Assembly: GCA_963662175.1 (NCBI GenBank)
Contig: OY759214.1
Location: 97,550,115 to 97,614,114 of the forward strand
Length of the DNA stretch: 64,000 bases
Origin: Aradus depressus
Lineage: Eukaryota; Arthropoda; Insecta; Hemiptera; Aradidae
Direction: 5' to 3'
The translations under genes were made by a program, and so were the position numbers. Of this stretch, positions 43,783 to 54,862 are shown one piece after another. The notes beneath the pieces were generated by a model. The model did not search any database, was not told the origin of the DNA, and was given only the letters and a program-made list of their open reading frames with translations. Position 1 is the first letter of the stretch; the number at the start of each line of letters is the position of its first letter.

Positions 43783-46074
43783 TTTTTTTATTTTTTTTTT
43801 TTTTTTTCTCTTCTTTAAGGCATTTCGACCACGAGGGTCATGGATGCCTGATGGATGCAGGTCTGTGGGGATCCTTGCGGGTTAATTTGGATAGGCGTAG
43901 ATTAATAATAATAAAGAAGATATGTACGGAATAGAAAGGCTATGTGATGAAGATAATTTTGTTTTATAATTTAGATAAGAGATTTGTGAATTGTAAGAAA
44001 TTAAATAGTTGGGTAATTTGGAAGCTATTATTGGATAGAATTTCGGAAATATCCACCGCAAGGTTGCAATTTTCATGCTGGGGACTATATGCCATGCATT
44101 CAGTCAGAATGTGTCTGACAGACAGTCCCACCCCGCAGCACTGACACAGAGGAGGGGGTTCCCGAGCCATCAGATATCCATGGGTCAGCCTCGTGTGCCC
44201 TATACGTAACCGAGTTAAAATTACTTCTTCTTTCCTTTTTTTCTCGTATTGAAGTGTTCCAGACGCGAGTGGAGGTTTTAATGGTCCTTAGCTTATTATC
44301 TGTCACACCGAGCCACCGAATCTGCCATTTGATCCAAACTCTTTCCTTGATGTAGGCAACGAAGTCACTTACAGGGACTTCGGATGTAGGTAGTCCTTCT
44401 AGAATGGCGCGCCTGACATTCTTGTCTGCTGACTCATTACCTGCAATGCCGCAATGACCTGGGATCCAGAGGAAGGTAACTGAAGTCTGGTTTCTTCCTA
44501 ATGACCATAGGGCCATCAATATATTTTGGACAAGGAGATCTTCTGAATACAGATTCCCCATGGCCAATAGAGCCGACAGGGAGTCACTGCAGACTATCAG
44601 TTGGCTTCCATTGGGGACAGAGACGTTCAGACTCTTGCCAATAGCTACTAATTCCGCTGTCACGTTGCTGCACAGTGAAGGAAGGGCAAATAGGTAGATC
44701 CTCTCATCGAAAACCACCGCAGCTCCTACTCCGATAGGGTGTTTTGACCCGTCTGTATATATAAACGTTGCGTCGGGGAAATCATTTTTGATCTTCATAA
44801 ACTCATGTTGATATACTATAGGAGGGGTGTCTTTCTTTAGTAATTTGGTCAGGTTGAGGCATATCTTTGTTGCGGGTATTAACCAGGGTTCAGTGCGCGT
44901 TAAGCCTGATCTTTGCAATCTGGGGGTGTCGATGTTATATTCTTCCAAAAGCAAAGCAACTCGTGTTGGGAAGGGTTTTTGACGACCAGGAAAGTCCATA
45001 TTATTCCGGGGGTGTTGATCGTTCGGGAACAGCTTGTTAAGTGGATGGGTGTGTAGGACTTGAATTTTTGCATAGTAGGTTAGTATTAATTGATCCCTTC
45101 TATATTGTAAAGGTAATTCTCCCGCGTCCACACAAACGCTGATAGTAGGACTGGATCGAAACGCACCTGTAGCTATTCTGAGGCCTGTGTGATGGACACT
45201 GTCAACCATCTGTAATGTCCTTGGGCTGGCGGAACCATAAGCCAAGCACCCATAGTCCAACTTGGATCGTATCAGGCTTTTGTATAGCATCAGCATACTA
45301 GTACGGTCAGCACCCCAGGAAGTGTTACCAACCGTTTTCAGCCAGTTTAGTGATCGAAGACAGCTTGCACGAAGAGCCTTGATATGAGGCGTCCAGGTTA
45401 AGGTGCGGTCGTAAGTCAAACCTAGAAATCTGACCGTGTCAGCCATCTTCACTGAATTACCAAATAATGTGAGAGCTGGGATCACTGTAGGACGTCTTTT
45501 GCTAAAAAGAACCGCAGTGGTTTTGGGTAATGAGACGTTAAATCCAATACTAGCTAACCAACCTGTGGCTTTATCAATAGCAGTCTGAAGCTGTCCCTGT
45601 AAAGTTACTAGACATTTCTCTGCAGAATATATCACTAAGTCATCGGCGTAAAGCATTCCACGGACTGGTGCATCAAAAACTTCCAGAACCTTGTTAATGG
45701 CAATACTAAATAGTGTGGGGCTAAGTACACACCCCTGTGGTACACCATTTTCCAGCAGATAGTCATCAGAGAGAGAGGTTCCACAGCGTACTTGAAATGT
45801 CCTATTGTCCAGAAGATTCTGGATAAACATAACAATATTGCCATTGACGCCGTAACTAAGGAGAGTGTCCAGGATATGCCTCCTCCACGTTCTATCGAAG
45901 GCACACTCAATATCAAGGAATACAGCGAGGAATTTTCTTTTTGCGTTGAATGCCTCCAGAATAGCCGCCTCTAGACCAACTAAGTTGTCAATAGTGCCCC
46001 TACCTTTCCTGAAACCACTCTGCCACTGTGGCAGCAGTCCCTGAGACTCTAAGAACCAGTTTAACCTCAAAGAG
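43783..46074 (-). mobile_element. LINE retrotransposon, 5'-truncated
   Basis: The 3' end lies at the left: a T-run (43783-43807, the poly(A) tail on the minus strand) preceded on that strand by ACCCTCGTGGTCGAAATGCC. The body is ORF2 from inside the reverse transcriptase onward; endonuclease and ORF1 are missing. It sits inside a family R copy whose right part resumes near 46100. Confidence 0.9.
43964..46070 (-). pseudogene. LINE ORF2: reverse transcriptase and RNase H, one frameshift
   Basis: The frame from 46070 covers 656 codons. Reverse transcriptase: FRKGRGTIDNL (20-30), motif A FLDIECAFD with D53, GVPQG (109-113), YADD (141-144). RNase H: TDGS D440, E473, SDS D496, and GHCGIAGNESAD with H539 and D549, so the catalytic residues are present. 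Around codon 611 (about 44240, in a run of A/T) the frame shifts by one base. The other frame (43964-44170) then carries the expected C-terminal zinc knuckle CQCCG...HILTEC. The N-terminal endonuclease is lost by truncation. RNase H plus C-terminal CCHC points to the I/R1/LOA group of non-LTR elements; the exact clade was not determined. Confidence 0.92.
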
Positions 46075-46099
46075 ACTAATTTTTCAAGAAGTCAAATAG

Positions 46100-46500
46100 T
46101 TTTAAAAATTTACTTTGTAAGATTTTTCTTTTAAATAGTTTGATTTTTGTTCCAATCTTAGTTTTTATTTTATAATAGATTTAAGTAAATAAACCCAAAT
46201 ATGTGTTCTCGTATTCTATGCTATTCATTTTCCCTGTTGACCCAGTAAGATAATTTATTTTTACCTTTGGATTTGACTTTTGCAAAATTTAGAAAAACAA
46301 TATGGCATCTTTTTAGTAAATTTAGAAGTAATCCAAATGAAAAGTTCGTTGATTTAATTTTTTTTAAATACGTGCACTTTCTTCAAAATTGTACGTCTTG
46401 AACTTTAGATATTTTTTTAGGGCCCTTTTCGGAAATTACTGTAGAAATCGAAATTTAGTAGAAGTGCAGCTATATAATTTCTAAAGGAAATATGGTAATT
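46100..46500. repeat. Family R repeat, right part of copy 1
   Basis: AACAATATGGCATCT, AATTTAGAAGTAATCCAAAT GAAAAGTT, AATACGTGCACT and TTTTCGGAAATTACTGTAG match 54300-54670. Confidence 0.85.
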
Positions 46501-47529
46501 TTATTTAATTATTTATTCTTTTTGTTTTAATTATTATTAATTCAATTAATTTTTTTTAATTTTTATTTATTTAATTTTACATAATTATAATTATCACAAT
46601 ATAAATAGTAGAAGTATTTCCGAAAACCTGCATTCTTTAAATTAAGAATTTCTTTCAAGATAATATACATAATATTATGATACAATTATTCCTTTAATCC
46701 AAATTCCAATACTTATATACAACGGAATTAGTATATTATACTACAAATTGCTAATTAATTGACTAAGATGCAACATTGTATAAAAGGACAGATTAATACT
46801 AATTTAAATCGATGAAAAAACACTGAAATTGGCAATCTTTGTGTTGGGAACAACATTATTTACAAGACCATAAACAAATGGGATATAATCACTTTTAAAA
46901 ATGCTGAGAGACAATTTAATGATTGTTCTCTTGGGGATCAGGTAGTCGAATTAAGTTGAAAACATTCGCCGGACCTCCGAGAAAACTCATAAAAATAAAT
47001 TGTCTCAGAGGGGGGAAAAATAAATAAATAAAACTTGATTTTCCAGGTTATGCACCTAACAGATGCATCGATTGATCGAAAAGTGAGGTCAGGTCTTTCA
47101 TGCTAATTAACATTCAGAAAGACAGATATCAAATTTATGTTTACTCCTTTGAACAGTGATAAATAAATAAAGAAGAAATTTTAAAATGTATATAAAAGTT
47201 TTTTTTTTTTTTTTTATAAATGCATTTTCTTATAACAACTTTTTTACTTGTTAACCAAAAAATATTCCACATTCCGTTAGCATAAGACAAACAGATAAAA
47301 GCAACATAAATAATGGGACTGACACTCTGACATACTATCAGACAACTGGGCTTTACCTGCAATTAAAATTGATGAAAAGAATATGCAATTAATAAATCAT
47401 TTGAAGACATTAACAGGAGGGTGCGTCCAGACTGCATCGACGAGAGAGGAGTCGGGGAAGGTGGCGGGGAATCGTTGAGGACAACACCTATACTTAAGAT
47501 CAGCACAATTCTCAAAGTGAAAAAAAAAT
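46501..47529. other. AT-rich sequence
   Basis: No recognised gene or repeat; ends in a minus-strand H copy. Confidence 0.4.
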
Positions 47530-47648
47530 AGTCGGCCAGTGTACTTCCCCAGAACGAATTAATTAACTGTTCGCTCTCCCTCCAAAACCAGTCGATCGTT
47601 TGCACTAATATTTAACAGTTGACTTACGTAGGAGCTCCTAAATCCTCA
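47530..47648 (-). repeat. H family right-end fragment cut by the Helitron
   Basis: AGTCGGCCAGTGTACTTCCC CAGAACG...GGAGCTCCTAAATCCTCA stops at 47648, the A of the Helitron target. Confidence 0.8.
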
Positions 47649-47804
47649 TCTATATTAATAAAGCTGAAACGGGGTTTGTTTGTTTGTTTGTTCCAGCATC
47701 ACGCCCAAACCGCTGGACGGATTTTTAAGAAACTTCCCATGTAGCATCCTTTTGAGCCCGATTGAATAATAGGCTATGTGGCGTCCCAAAATTTTGAACG
47801 GGAG

Positions 47805-48975
47805 GGGGGGTTGTAAGGGGGGCCTAAGTATATAAATAGTCCTACCTCATTAACGGTTGGTCGGATTGTCACGAAATTTCACATGTAGTATTTTTAAAGG
47901 CCAAATAGAAAAATAGGGTGTGTGCCGTCCCAAAATTTTAAATGGGAGGGGGGGGTTGTAAGGGGGGCCTAAGTATATAAATAGTCCTACCTCATTAACG
48001 GTTGGTCAGATTGTCACGAAATTTCACATGTAGTATTTTTAAAGGCCAAATAGAAAAATAGGGTGTGTGCCGTCCCAAAATTTTAAATGGGAGGGGGGGG
48101 GGGGTTGTGGGGGGCCCTAAGTATAAATATAGAGCTAACTCATTAACTAATGGGCGAATTATGAAATTTCACATGTAGTATTTTTAAAAGACAAATAGGA
48201 AAAAAAGGTGTGTGGTGTTCCAAAGTTTTGAACGGGAGGGGGGGTTGTGGGGGGGCCTAAGTATAAATATAGAGCTAACTCATTAACTAATGGGCGAATT
48301 GTCATGAAATTTCACATGTAGTATTTTTAAAAGCCAAATAAGAAAAAAAGGTGTGTGGCGTTCCAAAGTTTTGAACGGGAGGGGGGGTTGTGGGGGGGGG
48401 GGGTCTAAGTATAAATATAGTGCAGGCTCATTAACGGTTGGTCAGATTGTCACGAAATTTCACATGTAGTATTCCTGAAGGCCAAATAGAAAAATAGGCG
48501 GTGTGACGGCTCAAAATTTTGTACGGGAGGGGTGTTGTGGGGGGGGGGGGGGGGCTAAGTATAAATATAGTGCTAGCTCATTAACGGTTGGTCGTATTGT
48601 CATGGAATTTCACATGTAGTATTCTTAAAAGACAAATAGAAATATAGGGTGTATAAGTCACAAAATTTTGAACGGGAGGGTGGATTGATGGGGGACTAAG
48701 TGTAAGTATAGTGATAAGTCATTAACGGATGATCGGATTGTCACGAAATTTCACATTTAGTATTCATAAAGGCCAAATAGAAAAATAGGGTGTGTGACGC
48801 CAAAAAATTGTGAATGGGAGGGGGGTTATGGGGGTAGGCCTAAATTTGAAGATAGTGATAGGTCATTAACGGATGATCGGATTGTCATGGAATTTCACAT
48901 GTAGTATTCTTGATGTCCAAATAGAAAAATACACTATGTGACATTTTAAAAATGGGGGGGGGGGGGGCTAAGCAT
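47805..48975 (+). repeat. Helitron-internal tandem repeat, about nine units of 140-150 bp
   Basis: Each unit has GGGAGGGGGG-type runs, CTAAGTATAAATATAG, CTCATTAACGG, GTCACGAAATTTCACATGTA GTATT and CAAATAGAAAAATAGGG. G-runs start near 47803, 47945, 48090, 48237, 48379, 48529, 48677, 48818 and 48954. Several runs exceed ten G. Confidence 0.93.
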
Positions 48976-49035
48976 AAAAATAATTCTGAATGATTAAAGG
49001 GTAATCGGATTGTTATGAATTTCACATGTAGTAGT

Positions 49036-49705
49036 AGTAACTATGTATTCGCTGTGGGGTTCACTGTTGCAAGACATTTACTAGCTGTGATGCCCAGCGT
49101 TCCTAATATCGTACTAGCTGTGGGGTTCGTTGTTGCAAGGCGCTAGCAGTGCGGCCCAGCGTATTTAACTATGTACTAGCTGTGGGGTCTGCCGTTGCAA
49201 GGCATGTACTACCTGTGGTCACAAGCGTTCCTAACTACGTAACATGTAGTATTCTTGAAGTACAAATAGAAAAATACACTATGTAACATCTTAAAAATTT
49301 GAATGGGGGGGGGGGGGGGGGGGGGCTAAGCATAAAAATAATGCTGACTGATTAAAGGGTAATCGGATTGTTATGAATTTCACATGTAGTAGTAGTAACT
49401 ATGTATTCGCTGTGGGGTCCGCTGTTGCAAGGCAATTACTAGCTGTGATGCCCAGCGTTCCTAATATCGTACTAGCTGTGGGGTCCGCTGTTGCAAGGCA
49501 CTTACTAGCTTTGATGCCCAGCGTTCCTAACTACGTACTAGCTGTGGTGTCAGCTATTGCAAGGCACATACTAGCTGTGGTCACAAGCGTTCTTAAGTAC
49601 GCACTGGCTAGGATGTCCAGCGATGCTAAGTATTCACTAGCTGTGGTTTCCGCCGTTGAAAGGCGCACACTAGCTGTAGAGCCCAGGGGTCCTAAAAACT
49701 TACTA
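49036..49705 (+). repeat. Second Helitron-internal repeat, 36/72-bp units within a 350-bp duplication
   Basis: Half-units ACTAGCTGTGGGGTCCGCTG TTGCAAGGCA and ACTAGCTGTGATGCCCAGCG TTCCTAA alternate. The block 48890-49110 recurs at 49240-49480. The 112-codon frame at 49373-49711 is a translation of this array (a 24-residue period around LAV-SAVARH) and has no other sign of being a gene. Confidence 0.9.
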
Positions 49706-49974
49706 TCGTAACTATAATAGTTGAAGGACTATAAGCCTTATTCCGTATGAATAATTGAAAATTATAACATCATAAATGTACTGTCGAAGAATTGAATAGA
49801 CTTATAGGAGATATTGGGAGAAAATTCAAAGGTCCCCGGGCAACGCCGGGTATTACTGCTAGTGTACAATATTACCCAAATGTAGTACATACAATGAATT
49901 TTAAAATATATTTTTTTATTTTTTATTATTCATATCATTGTGGAGTAGCCCATATTTGGAATACAAATAAAGGT

Positions 49975-50297
49975 TATGAGGACTCATGCCCGGGCAACTA
50001 CGAGGTCATATATCGCCTACTACCAGAGCGCTCATTCGTTACTCTGGTGGACATGAGCCCGACTCTACTGTTGGAGTCCTAAATTTTGCCTACCCTAAAT
50101 TTTTATTCACTTAGGGTAATGGTCGTTAACGAGTACCTGACATCGTATAGGCTCGGCCATCGCTTAACGTCTCATCCGAAGGACGACGTGCTTAAGTTTA
50201 TTTTACCCCCCAGATAAAATAAAATAAAGACCTCGGCTGGGTTTCGAATCCACGACCTTGAGCTCAGAAGGCAAGCACGCATACCACTGGCGCCCTC
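49975..50297 (-). mobile_element. SINE family S, full-length reference copy with target duplication
   Basis: 323 bases flanked by an exact 11-bp duplication CAAATAAAGGT (49964-49974, 50298-50308). On the minus strand: head GAGGGCGCCAGTGGTATGCG, with the A-box segment reduced; GGATTCGAAACCC; CGTCCTTCGGATGAGACG; GTCAGGTACTCGTTAA; then ACCAGAGTAACGAATGAGCG and the tail CCGGGCATGAGTCC. The duplication shows target-primed insertion and gives exact ends. Confidence 0.95.
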
Positions 50298-50492
50298 CAA
50301 ATAAAGGTGGCCGTACCTTGTCAAGTATAGCATAAAAAAAAAAAAAAGTATGCGAGCATAATATGACTTTCTTTTACTCATTAAGGTTTTACAGATAACT
50401 TTCCTCTCGGAATTACACTGAACCTACACAATGAGAAATGAATCTGAAAATTTGAATGGGGGAGTGATCCGTGAAAACTCTATAAATATAAA

Positions 50493-50730
50493 GAGGGCGC
50501 CGGTAGCTCAGTGGTATGCGTGCTTGACTTCTGAGCTCAAGGTTGTGGGTTCGTAACCCGACCGAGGCCCTTAGTTTATTTTATCTGGGAGGTAAAATAA
50601 ACTTAAGCACGCCGTCCTTCGGATGGGACGTTAAGCGATGGTCCCGAGCCTGTACGATGTCAGGTACTCGTTAAATACCCCTACCCTAGATAAATAAAAA
50701 AAATTTAGGGTAGGCAAAGTTTAGGACTTT
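50493..50730 (+). mobile_element. SINE family S, 3'-truncated, best promoter
   Basis: A box TAGCTCAGTGG fits the tRNA consensus at every position; the B box GGTTCGTAACC differs at one. The copy stops after TTTAGGACTTT, losing the last 90 bases. There is no acceptor-stem pairing, so it is not a tRNA gene. Confidence 0.9.
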
Positions 50731-50927
50731 AAGACAAATTTTCAATGTTGGCTTTCTAGAGTTAATTAAAAATGAAAGCATATCTAATTTTTTTTCAACA
50801 TGTAATTCACACTGCCAAAAAAGTCTTTAAGTTTTATTTTCTAGTCAAATCGGAATATGAATCATGTTGAATATAAATTATTGATTTTATGAAAAGTAAA
50901 ATAAAAAAAAGAATGTAATACTAAGTA

Positions 50928-51198
50928 GAGGGCGTCGGTAACACAGAGGTAGCGTTCTTGCTCACTGAGCTCAAGATCTCGGGTTCGAGACATGCCCGAG
51001 GCCCTTAGGTTTTTTATCAGGGAGGTGAAAAAACCTTCAGCACGCCGTCCTACGAATGGGACGTTTTATGATGTCAGGTGATCGTTAAATAATCCTTAAT
51101 GTAGGTGAATACAAATTTAGAACTCGAAAGAGCGCTCCTGTAGTAGGCGATATGACTTCGTAGTTAAAGCCCGGCAATGAGTCCACAATAACTAACTG
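50928..51198 (+). mobile_element. SINE family S, full-span copy with body deletion
   Basis: Head GGGCGTCGGTAACACAGAGG, B box GGTTCGAGACA, GACGTTTTATGATGTCAGG (about 20 bases lost here), then GCTCCTGTAGTAGGCGATAT and CAATGAGTCC-type tail. Confidence 0.88.
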
Positions 51199-51199
51199 T

Positions 51200-51530
51200 A
51201 GTGAGGCAGAATAACCTAGCTCCGGGGGATGACCGCTGGGGGGCTGTAACACGGTCCATCTGCGAATATCCCCGGCGCAACGCAGCCATGAAATATAGAT
51301 GCCCTGGTTCCGGGCTCTCTCGGAAATCGCCAAAAAGGTAGGTTGGAGGACCTAACCGAGCACTCCGGCGAGTGGGGGGGTCCTACAACCGGCAGTAGCA
51401 ACACCAATAAAACCTCATATTATATATAATAAGACCTACTCGTATTTCCCCTCTACGCAGCGGACGGGTGGAGTGAAGCACTACAGGCGTCTGGTACACC
51501 CTCAAATAAATAAAATAATAACTAACTAAT
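51200..51530. repeat. GC-richer unknown segment, possibly a retrotransposon 3' end
   Basis: GC-richer than its surroundings, ending GGTCTGGTACACCCTCAAAT AAATAAAATAA, an AAATA-type tail as in some LINEs. The minus-strand frames of 63-82 codons have no known motif. Confidence 0.35.
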
Positions 51531-51897
51531 AAGGTGGTGTAGTGAAGTGAATTAGAGAGATATAATTTATCGTTTAGTCAAACAAATTAATAAATTGAAA
51601 TAACATATTTGGACTGATAATATTTAACTATGAGGCGGAATTCCGAGTGAAGAACCCACTCTGGACTATGTAATCAGCCGGAGGGACGTTTACTGGAGAC
51701 AGACAGAACACGGATCTACCCAATCATTAGTCAGTTTGAATTTAATCAATTGCCACCAAATACGTGACCCGAATAGTAATTTGCACGGATTTGCCCGGAA
51801 CTGGCAGATGGCCCAAAAAGATTAACTTCTTCCTTCACTGGCAGATGGCGCCTCTACACCTTTCCAGCTTTGTGCGCGCGCATATTATTATATTGTT

Positions 51898-51990
51898 AAC
51901 TTTACTTCCTCATCTATACAAAGTACAGGAAAAATAATGTAATCCGTCTAAAATTTGATTTTGAAAAATTCTTATTTTCCGACCGATTGT
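51898..51990 (+). repeat. H family left-end fragment
   Basis: TTTACTTCCTCATCTATACA AAGTACAGG...ATGTAATCCGTC, with a weak hairpin. Confidence 0.65.
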
Positions 51991-52072
51991 TATTTTTTAA
52001 TGGGATTATTATAGTTATTATTAATTCTGTTAAACCATAACTTCACCACTATTATCGCTTATATATAGTATA

Positions 52073-52670
52073 GTTAGTTATTATGACTCATGCCCGGACT
52101 TTAACTATGAGATCATATCGCCTACTACCAGAGCACTCTTTCGTCTTTCGTGGAGCCCGACTCTATGGGAGTCCTAAATTTTGTTTATTCTAAATTTTTA
52201 TTCTCTTAGAGTAGGGGTCTTTAACGAGTACCTGATATCGTACAGGCTAGGGACCATCGCTTAACGTCCCATCCGAAGGTCGGCATGCTTAAGTTTATTT
52301 TACCCCCCTGATAAAATAAACTAAAGGCCTCAGCCGGGTTTGGAACCCGCGATCTTCAGTTAGTTAGTTATTATGCGATCTTGAGTTAGTTATTATGACT
52401 CATGCCCGGGCTTTAACTATGAGATCATATCGCCTACTACCAGAGCACTCTTTCGTCACTCTGGTGGACATGAGCCCGACTCAACTGTGGGAGTCCTACA
52501 TTTTGCCTACCCTAAATTTTTATTCAGCTAGGTCTTTAACAAGTACCTGACATCGTACAGGCTCGAGACCGTCGCTTAACCGACCCATCCGAAGAACGGC
52601 TTAAGTTTATTTTATCTCCCAGTTAAAATAAGCTAAGGGCCTCGGCCTGGTTTCGAACGCACGGTCTTGA
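52073..52670 (-). mobile_element. Two SINE family S copies in tandem, same orientation
   Basis: 52073-52358 and 52386-52670 are joined by a 26-base piece (TTAGTTAGTTATTATG plus CGATCTTGAG) that is itself tail plus head. On the minus strand the tail of one runs into the head of the other. Both are without an A box. This could arise by insertion of one SINE at the head of another or by unequal exchange. Confidence 0.88.
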
Positions 52671-52672
52671 TA

Positions 52673-52752
52673 CAGTATAAACCCTCTGCAACGGACATTC
52701 ACGGGACCAAGAAAATTGTCAGTTGCAGAAAAGTGTCCGTCGAGGAGGGTTA
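52673..52752 (+). mobile_element. Tigger-type end fragments
   Basis: TA then CAGTATAAACCCTCTGCAAC GGACATTC, and 50 bases later GTGTCCGTCGAGGAGGGTT in inverted orientation. It is either a very short internally deleted element or two terminal pieces. Confidence 0.55.
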
Positions 52753-52975
52753 AAAAAAAAAAAAATCATTATATGTATGTAGGTACATATACAAATCGTG
52801 TAATTTGCTTTTATGTTTTATAATTAACGAACAATAGATAATTAGATAAAACACACATAATAATTATTATGGATGTTAAGTTAATAAATCAAACAGGGGG
52901 TATGAATATCTGTTTCACTTCTACGAATATTAAAAAGCATTCAAAATTACATTTTTCAACTGAATTGTTTTGTAA

Positions 52976-53048
52976 TGTGACGAAAGAGCGCTCCAGTAGC
53001 AGGGGATATGACCTCGTAGTTAAAGCCCGGGCATGAGTCATATAACTA
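52976..53048 (+). mobile_element. SINE family S tail fragment
   Basis: GTGACGAAAGAGCGCTCCAG TAGCAGGGGATATGACC...CCCGGGCATGAGTCATATAA. Confidence 0.8.
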
Positions 53049-53107
53049 TTTCTCTTAGATTTCATATAGCTGGACAAGTCACAAACTACACAGATAGGGA
53101 TAAAAAA

Positions 53108-53455
53108 AAACACTCCCCCTCCAAAACCAGTCGACCGTTTGCGATAATAATAAATATTTGACTTACATAGGGGCTTATAAATTCTGATACAAAATGTTGT
53201 GTTGATACATTCATTACATCGGCAATTATTGTGGTTTTTGAGTTGAGCCCCGTCTAATCGCTTTTACACTTTGGCCGATTCCCCTGAAAATCAATAGATG
53301 TCGTCTTTATAAGGTTTTGAACACACGTTTAAAAAGTTGTGTCGATAAATTCATTCAGTCAGGATAATGGATTACATGAAATTCCTGTGAAAACTCAACT
53401 ACGAATTTTCTAACGATTAGTTATGTATACTTCGTAACGGAAAATTGTCACTAGA
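53108..53455 (-). repeat. H family copy lacking the outer right end
   Basis: Starts CTCCCCCTCCAAAACCAGTC and ends GATTAGTTATGTATACTTCG TAACGG. 53456-53924 after it holds nothing recognised. Confidence 0.75.
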
Positions 53456-53924
53456 GATGGGACAATTATTATAATACAATTTTTTTTAGTTTTTTGTCTA
53501 AGGTGGAGGGGGTCCTTATTTAATTTTCTGCAAAATGTACCGACGATTCTGTTAATGCTAGTAAAAGATCATTATAGTCGTCCTCTTCAGGGGGAAGTTA
53601 TCTACAAAATAACTACAGGAGTTTTTTCTATTTTTTATTAAATTATTATCAACACATCCGAAATAACTTTTTGAACAAATAATTTTTTTTCGAAATTAAA
53701 AACAAAAAAATTGGATAGCCAGGAAATGGATTCTAGGAATATGGGACTTTTCTGACTGCCGTCCTCTTTCGCCTTAAAACTGTACTTCCTGTTAATTCTC
53801 AGGACCAAATAGCGGAAGTTCGAATTTTGAAAATTTTTTAGGTGTTTCTTTCAAAATACTTGATTAATTTATTCCAGACGTTGTAAAATAAAGACTAATC
53901 TGACCACTCACAGGTTTATTATTT

Positions 53925-54862
53925 TATGATAACCGGCTTTCGAGGTTTCCCTTATCATCATGCTGTCTGATAAAATATGTTTTTAAACATAACAATTTGA
54001 AATGTACTTTCCCTGATGAATCTTCTGAAGGCTCATGAAGTCGCATTTTGTTTTAAAACAACCAAAGAATGACAACATAAGACGACCATCAGCTGTTCTA
54101 ATTAGAGTGTAACAGTCTAAGTTTTGTTGTGGAGGTGAGAAGTATGAGGAGAGTTGTGAAGGTGGAGAGTCTAGTTGTGAGAAAAGTGTTTAGGCTTAAG
54201 GTGTGGTGAACGGTATAGGAGAGAAATAACATTGAAATAGATGCGTATAGAGGTATTTTTATTTGGCTGATATGCATCGACCATGAGGCAAAAAAAAAAA
54301 AAATTAGTTTGTAAGATTTTTTTTAAATAGTTTGATTTTTGTTTCCAATATTTGTTCTCTAATTCTATGCTATTAATTTTCCCTGTTAACCCAGTAAGAT
54401 AATTGATACCTTTGGATTAGATTTAACATTTTTGAAAAATTTAGAAAAACAATATGGCATCTCTTTAGTAAATTTAGAAGTAATCCAAATGAAAAGTTTG
54501 TTCATTGAATTTTTTAAAAATACGTGCACTGTCTTAAAAATTGCACGTCTTGACCTTTTGAAATTTTTATTAGGCCTTTTCGGAAATTACTGTAGGAATC
54601 AGTAGAACGCCAGCTATAAAATTTCTTCAGGAAATGTGGTGTTTTTATTATTTATTATATTTAATATTTATATTATTTTTTTTAATTATTAATTATATTC
54701 ATTTTTTAAATTATTTTTATTTAACATAATTTTAATTATCAAACTCTAACTCAATTTCGTGTCGATATATTCATTACATCGAGAGTTTGTAATCAGGGGT
54801 GAAATTTTCGTTGAAAACTCCGAAGATGAGGGCAACCTCGAAAGCCGGCTAGCACGAAATAA
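53925..54862. repeat. Segment bounded by an AACCTCGAAAGCCGG inverted repeat
   Basis: ATAACCGGCTTTCGAGGTTTCC at 53928 faces GGGCAACCTCGAAAGCCGGC TAGC at 54834, preceded by CCGAAGATGAG. A GAAGATGAGG...CGAAA string of this kind is common near the ends of Penelope-like retroelements, so these may be two inverted Penelope-type ends. No Penelope reverse transcriptase was found. Confidence 0.4.
54040..54670. repeat. Family R repeat, copy 2 (without the LINE body)
   Basis: The left part (54045-54260) and right part (54300-54670) of R are almost contiguous. Between them lies GCATCGACCATGAGGC and an A-run, where copy 1 has the 2.3-kb LINE. An H core scrap follows at 54745-54795. Confidence 0.8.

Larger units (their letters stand above)
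47649..49862 (+). mobile_element. Helitron, non-autonomous
   Basis: The 5' end is TCTATATTAATAAAGCTGAA. The 3' end has the hairpin CCCGGGCAACGCCGGG (stem CCCGG/CCGGG) 8-10 bases before CTAG at 49859-49862. The element lies between A (47648) and T (49863) with no target duplication. These are the defining Helitron features: 5' TC, 3' hairpin, CTRR end, AT insertion site. It has no Rep or helicase frame. A TTTG microsatellite (47675-47692) follows the 5' end, as in many insect Helitrons. Confidence 0.92.

Noticed and set aside
49373..49711. 112-residue repeat protein
   Set aside because: The frame is open because a 72-bp repeat has no stop in that phase. The same repeat at 49036-49230 is not open, and it lies inside a non-autonomous Helitron.
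50493..50570. tRNA gene (A and B boxes, tRNA-like head)
   Set aside because: The same head occurs in more than ten SINE copies, is followed by a conserved non-tRNA body, and shows no acceptor or anticodon stem pairing.
54818..54860. Hammerhead ribozyme
   Set aside because: A GATGAG...CGAAA string is present, but the spacing does not fit the CUGAUGA core and no third stem was found by eye.
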